A stretch of 64,000 nucleotides of DNA from Pseudomonadota bacterium (GTDB taxonomy: Bacteria > Pseudomonadota > Gammaproteobacteria > Steroidobacterales > Steroidobacteraceae): NCBI GenBank assembly GCA_023433705.1, contig JAEYUC010000057.1:34359-98358 (forward strand), in the 5' to 3' direction. The stretch's first letter is position 1, and every line of letters begins with the position of its first letter. A program made the position numbers and the translations under genes. The notes under the pieces are model-generated. The model was not told the DNA's origin, did no database searches, and was given only the letters and a program-made list of their open reading frames with translations. Positions 41,627 through 49,226 of this stretch are shown here, piece after piece.

Positions 41627-43732
41627 ATGGCAGGCCCCATCAAAGGCCGCGGGGCGTTGTCCCAACCTCCCGGTCGTTTCGACAAGCTGACTCACGCACT
41701 CGAGCACGACGGCTGGTTTGAGGACGAGCCGCCAAACAAGCTCGAAACGATCGTCATGCCCGAAACGGCGCGGTCGATCATCAGCCGCAATGACTCGCCC
41801 GACATCGGCTTCAGTCAGTCCATCAATCCGTACCGGGGTTGCGAACACGGGTGCATCTACTGCCTAGGGGGCGACACGCCCATCCTCATGGCGGACGGAC
41901 GGCACAAACCCATCGCAGAATTGAAGACGGACGACGAAATCTACGGAACGCAGCGGATAGGCCATTACCGGCGATACGTGAAGACGCGCGTGCTGGCGCA
42001 CTGGAGCGTCGTGAAGTCCGCGTTTCGGATCACGCTGGAAGACGGTACGACGCTGGTCGCGGGTCCGGATCATCGTTTCCTCTCGGAGCGAGGCTGGAAG
42101 TTCGTGACGGGGACGGAGTGCGGGCGGGCGCGCCGCCCGCATCTCACGGTCAACAACAAGTTGATGGGAACTGGCCGGTTTGCCGAGCCGCCAGAACAAG
42201 GGCCGGATTACCAGCGCGGCTATCTATGCGGAATGATTCGCGGCGATGGTCTACTGAAGTCTTTCGACTACAGCGGAAGAAGGCGCGTCCGGGACATCGT
42301 CCACCAATTCCGGCTCGCACTTTGCGGCTCGGAAGCGCTTGTCCGCACGCAGGTCTACCTTCGTGAAAGACGCGTCGAGACTCGAAATTTTCAGTTCGCG
42401 GCGGCGGGGAACGGAAGACTGGCCATGCAGGCAATCCGCACGAATGCCCGCGCCAGCGTGGACGAAGTCCGCAGACTCATTGAATGGCCGAAGCTTCCTT
42501 CTCGTGGCTGGCTCGCCGGTTTTCTCGCCGGCATTTTCGACGCCGAAGGGAGCTTCAGCCAGACCGTACTGCGCATCTCGAATACAGATACGGAAATCAT
42601 CGAGTGGATTCGCCGGGCGCTGAGCACTTTTGATTTCCGATTCGTCGTGAAACACGTCGATCGAATCACGACCAAGCCGATCGACATCATCAGATTGACC
42701 GGCGGCCTTGCGGAGCAGCTGAGGTTCTTCCACACCGTCGATCCGGCCATCACGCGCAAGCGAAACATCGCCGGTCAGGCCGTGAAATCCACGGCGGCAC
42801 TTGCGGTTACGAAGATCGAGCCCGTTGGCTCCGCGATGCGTCTCTTCGATATCACGACCGGAACCCAAGATTTCATCGCGAATGGCGTGATCAGCCACAA
42901 CTGCTACGCACGCCCCAGCCACTCATACGTAGGCCTTTCCCCGGGCCTCGACTTCGAAACCAAACTTTTCTACAAATTGGACGCGGCACGACTGCTAGAA
43001 AAGGAGTTTTCGGCTCCGCGTTACCAATGCTCGACGATCATGCTCGGCGCGAATACGGATCCGTATCAGCCGCTCGAAAAAACCCAACGGGTCACGCGCT
43101 CCATCCTCGAAGTACTTCTGAAGTACAAGCATCCCGTCGCGATCACGACGAAAGGCGCATTGATCGCGCGCGACGTGGACGTTCTGTCGGCGCTCGCTCG
43201 CGACAATCTGGTGAGCGTGATGTTCAGCATTCCCACACTGGACAACGAAATGAAGCGCATCCTCGAACCGCGCGCCTCGTCGGCGGCGGCGAAGCTCAAG
43301 GCGATGCGCGTGCTCGCCGATGCCGGCGTTCCGGTCGGTGTGCTCGTTGCGCCGATCATCCCGGCGCTCACGGAACACGAAATCGAAGCCGTGCTCGAAG
43401 CCTCGCGCGAGGCCGGCGCGTCGCAGGCCGGATACACCATGTTGCGTCTGCCCTGGGAAGTGAAGGATCTTTTCAGGGAGTGGCTCGCCGAACATTTCCC
43501 CGATCGCGCCGCGCACGTGATGGCGCAGGTTCGGGGCATGCGCGGCGGGCGAGACAACGACCCCTCCTTCGGGACGCGCATGCACGCGATGGGACCCGTG
43601 GCCAATCTCATTCGCCAGCGTTTCCAGTTAGCGTGTCGAAGGCTGGGATTTCCCGCGGAAAGAGACCATGAACTCACGACAGAACTGTTTCGCCCGCCGG
43701 GTGGGGCTCACCAGCAGCTCGAACTCATTTGA
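41627..43732 (+). CDS. PA0069-family radical SAM protein, interrupted by an intein
   Basis: The precursor has 701 residues; splicing out 347 leaves a 354-residue mature protein, the usual family size. The N-extein (78 residues, opening MAGPIKGRGALS) ends at the radical SAM motif GCEHGCIY, and the C-extein opens CYARPSHSY. Together they restore C-x3-C-x2-C for the 4Fe-4S cluster. The family is related to spore photoproduct lyase-like proteins (SplB type), which suggests DNA repair; a LexA box covers the promoter. ATG 41627 is chosen because the family begins at this point and the promoter predicts initiation there. The open frame continues upstream inside the MFS gene but without family sequence. 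Confidence 0.92.
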   Translation: MAGPIKGRGALSQPPGRFDKLTHALEHDGWFEDEPPNKLETIVMPETARSIISRNDSPDIGFSQSINPYRGCEHGCIYCLGGDTPILMADGRHKPIAELKTDDEIYGTQRIGHYRRYVKTRVLAHWSVVKSAFRITLEDGTTLVAGPDHRFLSERGWKFVTGTECGRARRPHLTVNNKLMGTGRFAEPPEQGPDYQRGYLCGMIRGDGLLKSFDYSGRRRVRDIVHQFRLALCGSEALVRTQVYLRERRVETRNFQFAAAGNGRLAMQAIRTNARASVDEVRRLIEWPKLPSRGWLAGFLAGIFDAEGSFSQTVLRISNTDTEIIEWIRRALSTFDFRFVVKHVDRITTKPIDIIRLTGGLAEQLRFFHTVDPAITRKRNIAGQAVKSTAALAVTKIEPVGSAMRLFDITTGTQDFIANGVISHNCYARPSHSYVGLSPGLDFETKLFYKLDAARLLEKEFSAPRYQCSTIMLGANTDPYQPLEKTQRVTRSILEVLLKYKHPVAITTKGALIARDVDVLSALARDNLVSVMFSIPTLDNEMKRILEPRASSAAAKLKAMRVLADAGVPVGVLVAPIIPALTEHEIEAVLEASREAGASQAGYTMLRLPWEVKDLFREWLAEHFPDRAAHVMAQVRGMRGGRDNDPSFGTRMHAMGPVANLIRQRFQLACRRLGFPAERDHELTTELFRPPGGAHQQLELI
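41861..42901 (+). mobile_element. Full-length LAGLIDADG intein
   Basis: The 347-residue intein starts with C1 (CLGGDTPILMADGRHKPIAE, block A). It has a block B histidine in LVAGPDHRFL (Gly where Thr is common), and ends with block F/G MRLFDITTGTQDFIANGV then ISHN, followed by +1 Cys. Two homing endonuclease motifs are present, YLCGMIRGDG and FLAGIFDAEG, each keeping its acidic residue. So it looks able both to splice and to home. The insertion is exactly before the third Fe-S cysteine. Its codon use is less GC-biased than the exteins by eye, consistent with horizontal arrival. Confidence 0.93.
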
Positions 43733-43846
43733 GTTCCCGAGGCTGGGAACCGGGCCTGAGGGGCGCGGTCACAAAGTCACTGTGCTGCAACGTGGCATAC
43801 TTGCCGTGCCCACAGACATCCCACACCCAGAACTGGGAGTACGTCG

Positions 43847-44530
43847 ATGAAGAACGCGATCCGCATGACGACCGCATGTGTGGGTGTTCTTTTGGCCACG
43901 GGCTGCATGCAGGCCCGCATCGAGGAATCCCGCGAGCTCGCCACCCCGATCGCGAAGGGCGAACGCGTGGTCATTCTGGCGAAGCCGCAGATCGAAGGCT
44001 CCGGTGCGGAAGACGCTTTCATGGATTGTGTCGGCGAGGGTCTCAGCGATGGTCGTCATGGCCTGGCCGTGCACGACAACAACGAGTTCGTCGACAAGAT
44101 GTTTCCGTGGTTCGAGCCGTCCACGGCCCCGGGCAAACCCGAGGCCATGAGTTCGTTGCTCTCGCGCCCCGGTGTTGCCGAAAAGATCACCGAAAGCGGC
44201 GTGCGTTATGTTGTCTGGCTCGACGGCAGCACCCGCAAGACCGATGGCGGCGGCAGCCTGGCCTGCGGTGCGGCTCCCGGCGGAGCGGGGTGTATCGGTT
44301 TCGGATGGTGGCAGAAGGAATCGGACTACGAGGCCACCATATGGGATTTGAAACAGGCCAAGTCGGCGGGTAGCGTGGGAACGAACGTCACCGGCACTTC
44401 GGCCATCGTCGGCGCAATCGTGCCATTGCCGTTCATCGCGCGCGTACAGGCGACGGCGTGCAACCGCATGTCCAACCAGTTGCGCAGCTTTTTCACGGGA
44501 ACCGACGGTTCGACCGCGGGAACCCAATAG
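43847..44530 (+). CDS. Lipoprotein, first gene of the kinase/VWA cluster
   Basis: The 227-residue protein has a lipobox (VGVLLATGC, Cys at 20). No known domain is recognised. An early KGERVVILAKPQI strand is followed by a region with paired cysteines (SLACGAAPGGAGC). A GGGAG ribosome site lies eight bases upstream. Only 21 bases separate it from the next gene. The 114 bases before it hold no promoter I can name. Confidence 0.75.
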   Translation: MKNAIRMTTACVGVLLATGCMQARIEESRELATPIAKGERVVILAKPQIEGSGAEDAFMDCVGEGLSDGRHGLAVHDNNEFVDKMFPWFEPSTAPGKPEAMSSLLSRPGVAEKITESGVRYVVWLDGSTRKTDGGGSLACGAAPGGAGCIGFGWWQKESDYEATIWDLKQAKSAGSVGTNVTGTSAIVGAIVPLPFIARVQATACNRMSNQLRSFFTGTDGSTAGTQ

Positions 44531-44551
44531 ACGAACCTTCGAGGAGGTCGC

Positions 44552-45490
44552 ATGCGCACCCAACACCTTTTGAGCGCTGCCATCGCGGCCGCGATGCTCA
44601 TTGCCGGCTGCGCCTCCAACAGCGGCGGCGGACCGTCGATGCCCAGCCCGCCGAGCGGCGGTGGCGGCATGCCGGGCGGCGGCGGTGGAATGCCCGGCGG
44701 CGGCGGCGGTTCGCCCGGCGGATCGCAGGGCGGCAGCAGTGGCGGCGGCGGCGGCAGTGGCATGCCGGGCGGCAGCTCGGGAATGCCCGGCGGAATGCCG
44801 GGCGGTGGTTCCGGCATGCCGGGTGGTAGTTCGGGAATGCCTGGCGGAATGCCGGGAGGTATGCCGGGTGGCAGCCCGGGCGGAATGCCCGGAGGTACGT
44901 CCGGATCTCCAGGATCGCCGGGCGGGATGCCGGGAGGCTTGCCGGGCGGAGATAGCGGCTCGGGCGGCACGTCCGGCAGCGCCGGCACCGAAGGGCCCGG
45001 CGGCAGTGCGGGCGGCGGCGGCGCTTCGACGTCGGAAGAGCGTCGTCGGGCGGCGGACAAGAGCCTCGACGATTCGCTCGGCGACTTCGACAAGACGCTC
45101 AAGAAAGAACAGGAGCGCGTCGCGAAAGAACGCGATGCGCGCGGCGGCAGCGCGGAAGGTGAAGGCGAGAGCGGCGACTCTTCCGGCTCCGGCGATGGCA
45201 GCGGCTCCGACGGCGGTGGCTCCGCGTCCGGCGAGACGACCGCCCGCAACGGTGACCTGAAGTCGGAAGGCAGCGCGAGCGGCGAACAGTCCTCGGGCGA
45301 GGCCGGCGGGTCGGACAGCGGCGGCAAGTCCGCCGGCGGCAGCGGCGCCGGACATCAGAAGCAGGTGCACGGCAGCGACGACGATATCGTCGCGCGGCGA
45401 CTGCGAAAGGCGGCCGAGGAAGAGACCGACCCCGAACTCAAGGAGCGTCTCTGGAAGGAATACAACGACTACAAGAAGTCCACGAGCTGA
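44552..45490 (+). CDS. Gly/Met/Pro-repeat lipoprotein
   Basis: The 312-residue lipoprotein (MLIAGC, Cys at 21) has residues about 30-165 made of short repeats such as GGMPGG, GSGMPGG and GGSPGG. Next come a charged helical stretch (about 167-205: RRRAADKSLDDSLGDFDKTL), a Ser/Gly/Glu-rich linker, and a charged C-terminal helix (LRKAAEEETDPELKERLWKE). The repeat region should be disordered, like a flexible spacer through the periplasm or out of the cell. GAGGAGG lies ten bases upstream. No homology-based function. Confidence 0.75.
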   Translation: MRTQHLLSAAIAAAMLIAGCASNSGGGPSMPSPPSGGGGMPGGGGGMPGGGGGSPGGSQGGSSGGGGGSGMPGGSSGMPGGMPGGGSGMPGGSSGMPGGMPGGMPGGSPGGMPGGTSGSPGSPGGMPGGLPGGDSGSGGTSGSAGTEGPGGSAGGGGASTSEERRRAADKSLDDSLGDFDKTLKKEQERVAKERDARGGSAEGEGESGDSSGSGDGSGSDGGGSASGETTARNGDLKSEGSASGEQSSGEAGGSDSGGKSAGGSGAGHQKQVHGSDDDIVARRLRKAAEEETDPELKERLWKEYNDYKKSTS

Positions 45491-45519
45491 CGTAGTCGAG
45501 AGATGAGCAAGAGGCTGAC

Positions 45520-46806
45520 ATGAAGACCAAACTACTTGCCGGGACGCTGCTGGCGCTGTCGTTCGTGCTGGCCGGTTGCGTCACCTCGGAAACCAAGCCG
45601 ATCCCGAAGATCGCGGCCAAGCAGGCGACCGTCCACATCCCCGAAGCGGAGCTGCTCGACGTAGGCATCCGCGTGTTCGACCCCGGCATCCCGAAGAACA
45701 TCGAGGACGACGTCGAAGCCCTCGCGAAGAAACGCATCTATCCCGATCTTCGCAAGGCAGAGGCTCGCTACATCCCGACCCTGCTGCGCGAGACGCTCGA
45801 GGCGACCGCGCAATGGGGCGCGGTGCGCGTGATCCCGGATACCGCCGAGTTCGTCGACGTCATCGTCACCGGCAAACTCGTCGATTCGAACGGCGGCTTC
45901 CTTTCGCTCGACGTCAGCGCCACGGACGCGGCCGGCCGCGTGTGGATCAAGGACAAGCGTTACCAGAGCCTCGTCGATCTTGGCGCGTACAAGACCACCG
46001 CGTCGATGAAGGCGCGCGATCCCTTCCAGAACGTGTATTCCGAGATCGCGAACGACCTGGTCGCGGCGCGCGACAAGCTCACGTCCGTCGAGCGCGAGAA
46101 CATCCGGCGCATCGCGAGCCTGAGATTCGCCGAGGATCTCGCGCCCGATGCGATGGCCGGCATGACCGCCAAGGACAAGAACGGCGTCATGCAGGTCGTG
46201 CGAATGCCGGCCGAAGGCGACCCGACGCTCAATCGCATCGAGAAGATCCGCGAGCGCGACACGGCGGTCGTGGATACCGTCAACGACTACTACGCGAGCT
46301 TCCAGGATTCGATGGAAGAGTCGTACGGCAGCTGGCGCCAGACGAGCTTCACCGAGCTCGAGAAGGAAATGCGCGCACGCTCGAGCGCGCGCACGCGCAC
46401 GATCCTCGGCGCGGCGGCGCTCATCGCCAGCATCTTCGCTCCAAATTCCTGCAGCAGCTACGACAGCTGCCGCATCAACAACGCGGCGCGCAACGCCGGC
46501 ACGATGGGTGGTATCGCGGCGGTGCTCTCGGGCATCCGCAAATACGCCGACGCCCGCGTGCACGCGGACGCCCTGAAGGAGCTGACGAACAGCTTCCAGG
46601 CCGAAGTCGCGCCGCAGGTGGTGGAGGTCGAAGGCCATACGCTGCGTCTCACGGGCACGGCCGAAGACCAGTATCGGGAATGGCGCAAGCTGCTCAAGCA
46701 GCTCTACGAAGAGGAGACCGGCTCCGCGGCCGCGCCGCCCCCGGCGCCCGTGGCGAATCCGGCCGCCACGACCACCGGGGCCGGCGCCACGCCGCCCGCC
46801 GGCTGA
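45520..46806 (+). CDS. Lipoprotein of unknown function
   Basis: The 428-residue lipoprotein (LSFVLAGC, Cys at 20) has an N-terminal alpha/beta part (about 40-160) with LLDVGIRVFDPGIP and ATAQWGAVRVIPDTAEFVDV. A helical region (160-300) follows, then a hydrophobic stretch TILGAAALIASIFAP beside paired Cys (SCSSYDSC), and an Ala/Pro-rich tail. The early part resembles envelope lipoproteins that gather outer membrane components, but I cannot name a family. Confidence 0.72.
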   Translation: MKTKLLAGTLLALSFVLAGCVTSETKPIPKIAAKQATVHIPEAELLDVGIRVFDPGIPKNIEDDVEALAKKRIYPDLRKAEARYIPTLLRETLEATAQWGAVRVIPDTAEFVDVIVTGKLVDSNGGFLSLDVSATDAAGRVWIKDKRYQSLVDLGAYKTTASMKARDPFQNVYSEIANDLVAARDKLTSVERENIRRIASLRFAEDLAPDAMAGMTAKDKNGVMQVVRMPAEGDPTLNRIEKIRERDTAVVDTVNDYYASFQDSMEESYGSWRQTSFTELEKEMRARSSARTRTILGAAALIASIFAPNSCSSYDSCRINNAARNAGTMGGIAAVLSGIRKYADARVHADALKELTNSFQAEVAPQVVEVEGHTLRLTGTAEDQYREWRKLLKQLYEEETGSAAAPPPAPVANPAATTTGAGATPPAG

Positions 46807-46829
46807 ATTGAATAGTTAGTCTGCAGAAC

Positions 46830-49214
46830 GTGACAAACCAGAACCAGGCCGGCACGAAGCTGTGCGGCCGCTTCGTGCTCATCGAGAAACTCGGCGCCGG
46901 CGGGTACGGCGAGGTCTGGCGTGCGCGCGACGAAATCCGCGAAGCGGACGTCGCGCTCAAGGTCCTGTACTCGCAGTTCGCGAACTCCGAGCCCGCGTGG
47001 CAGGTGTTCCAGCGTGAATTCACGCTGACCGCGCGCCTCAATCACCCGGGCGTCCTGCGCGTGTACGAGCCCGTGCGCGGGCCCGACGCCACGGTGCTGC
47101 CGATGGTCCTGGCCACCGGCGGCGACCTGCGGCAGCTGCGTGGCGCGTCGTATACGCGCATCCTGCCGCTGCTCATCGACATCGCCGCCGCGCTCGAACA
47201 CGCGCATGCGCGGCGCATCGTGCACCGCGACCTCAAGCCTTCGAACGTGCTGCTCGACGGCGCCGGTCGGCCGCTGCTCGCGGACTTCGGCGCGGGCGCT
47301 TCCGAAGGCGACGACAGTTCGGGCCCGCCCGGCTCGCCGTTCTCCGCGAGCCCGCAACAACTTGCGGGCGAACCCGCGCGGCCCGCCGACGACATCTACG
47401 GTCTCGGCGCGCTCGCATACGAATTGCTGTCCGGCTATCCACCGTTCTATCCGGCATTCGACGCGCGCAAGATCGCGACCGAGCCGGTGCCGCGGCTGAA
47501 GGCCGTGAAGCCGCTTCCTCCGCGCCTCGAAATGCTGATCGCGTGGATGCTCGCGAAGCAGGCGCGCGAGCGCCCGCCGACGATGCGGCACATCGCCGAC
47601 GAGATGAACGCGGTGCTGCAGGACACACTCGGCTTTGACGGCGCGCCCGCCGACACGGAACCGGAGCTCCCGGATCCGACCCTCGGCCCCGCGGCCGACG
47701 ACCGCACGCCCGCGGTGTCGGTCGACGATGAGCAACCGTTCATCGCGCCGGTGCGCGAGCTCGACGAGATCGACCCGTCGCTGCTGCCGCAGATCGACGA
47801 GGTGCGCGTCGAGCAGGAGCGCCGGCAACGCACGCGTGCACGACGCCGCAACTGGGCGATCGCGGCGGTGCTGGCGATCGCCACCGCCGGCGTCGCGGTC
47901 TTCCTGCCGCGCGTCGCGAGCGAGCAGAAGATAGACATCACCTCGCTCAAGTTGCCGACCGGACCTTCCGCGAGCCAGCAGGCCGCCGAGAAGCGCATCG
48001 AGGAACTGAACACGCAGCACACGGAGCTCGACAAGCGCGCCGCCGCGCTCGATGAGCGCGCCGCGGCGCAATGGAGCGGGCCGGAGTTCGCTGCCGCGCG
48101 CAAGACCATCGACGATGCGCGCGCGCTGCTCGACCGGCGCGACTACGACGCGGTCGCGGCATCGCTCGCGAAGCTCGAAAAGTCGCTCACCGAAATCGAA
48201 TCGCGCGTGCCGGCCGCGCTCAATGCGCAGCTCTCCGAAGGCAATCGCGCCTTGTCCGCCGACGAATTCGAGAACGCGCGCCAGGCCTACGAGACCGCGC
48301 TCAGGATCGATCCGGGCAATGCCGATGCCAAGCAGGGTCTCGAGCGGGTCGCGAGCGCGAGTGGTGTCGTCCCGACGCTCGCGGATGCCGAGAACGCCGA
48401 GCTGGCCAAGGACTACTCGAAGGCGCAGGAATTGTTCGCCGACGTTCTCGAGCGCAATCCCGGCAACGCCACGGCGACCGAAGGGCTCGCGCGCGTGAAG
48501 CGCACCGTGGCCGACAACGAATTCAACGCCGCCTTCGGCGCCGGCCTCGCGGCGCTCAATGCCGGCCGGCTGTCCGAGGCCCGCGCTCAGCTCGACCGGG
48601 CGCAGAAGCTGCGACCCGGGAGTCCCGAGGTCGCCGCCGCACTGACGCGGCTCGTCGATACCGGCTCGGGCCGCAGCCTCGCCGAGCTCGAGGAGCGCGC
48701 CGCGCGGCTCGCGGGCGAGGAACGCTGGACGGAAGCGCTCGCGATCTACGATGAAGCCCTGGCGCGCGATCCGACGCTGCAGTTCGCGCTCAGCGGCCGC
48801 GAGGCGGTGGCGCCGCGCGCCGAGCTCGGCCGTCGCCTGCAGGTGCTGATCGACAAGCCCGAGCGGCTCGCGGAGGAGAGCGTGCGCGTCGAGGCGGAGC
48901 GCCTGATCCAGCGCGCCCAGGCCCTGCCGAACAAGGGCCCCGTCATCCGCTCTCAGGTCGCGCGGCTGGAACTCCTGCTGCCCACCTTCAATCAACCCGT
49001 AGTGCTTGCGCTCGAATCCGACAACTTGACCGAGGTGGCGATCCAGCGCGTCGGGTTCTTCGGCGCCTTCGAGAAGCGCGAGGTCGAGCTCAAGCCCGGC
49101 AAGTACACCGTCACCGGCAGACGCAGCGGCTTCCGCGACGTTCGCCGCGAAATCACCGTCGCGCCGGGGCAGGGCGGACAGATCGTGGACATCCGCTGCC
49201 TCGAGCCGATCTAG
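46830..49214 (+). CDS. Transmembrane Ser/Thr protein kinase with repeat-rich outer part
   Basis: The 794-residue protein has a Hanks-type kinase (about 14-270), one membrane helix (341-360) and an extracytoplasmic region with a coiled coil then TPR-like helical repeats (about 380-690). A small C-terminal beta domain follows, with PEGA-like ending (FEKREVELKPGKYTVTGRRSG). Kinase residues are all present: G-loop GAGGYG 22-27, K44, HRDLKPSN 132-139 and DFG 152-154, so it should be active. Start is GTG 46830. It sits between a lipoprotein gene and the PEGA/SUMF1 gene. FHA proteins at 52.1 kb and 34.9 kb are candidate readers of its products. Confidence 0.9.
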   Translation: MTNQNQAGTKLCGRFVLIEKLGAGGYGEVWRARDEIREADVALKVLYSQFANSEPAWQVFQREFTLTARLNHPGVLRVYEPVRGPDATVLPMVLATGGDLRQLRGASYTRILPLLIDIAAALEHAHARRIVHRDLKPSNVLLDGAGRPLLADFGAGASEGDDSSGPPGSPFSASPQQLAGEPARPADDIYGLGALAYELLSGYPPFYPAFDARKIATEPVPRLKAVKPLPPRLEMLIAWMLAKQARERPPTMRHIADEMNAVLQDTLGFDGAPADTEPELPDPTLGPAADDRTPAVSVDDEQPFIAPVRELDEIDPSLLPQIDEVRVEQERRQRTRARRRNWAIAAVLAIATAGVAVFLPRVASEQKIDITSLKLPTGPSASQQAAEKRIEELNTQHTELDKRAAALDERAAAQWSGPEFAAARKTIDDARALLDRRDYDAVAASLAKLEKSLTEIESRVPAALNAQLSEGNRALSADEFENARQAYETALRIDPGNADAKQGLERVASASGVVPTLADAENAELAKDYSKAQELFADVLERNPGNATATEGLARVKRTVADNEFNAAFGAGLAALNAGRLSEARAQLDRAQKLRPGSPEVAAALTRLVDTGSGRSLAELEERAARLAGEERWTEALAIYDEALARDPTLQFALSGREAVAPRAELGRRLQVLIDKPERLAEESVRVEAERLIQRAQALPNKGPVIRSQVARLELLLPTFNQPVVLALESDNLTEVAIQRVGFFGAFEKREVELKPGKYTVTGRRSGFRDVRREITVAPGQGGQIVDIRCLEPI

Positions 49215-49226
49215 CAAGCCGCACGC

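Noticed and set aside
44640..44960. Regularly repeated short DNA units resembling an array
   Set aside because: They are in-frame codons for Gly/Met/Pro repeats of a lipoprotein, not CRISPR repeats with spacers.
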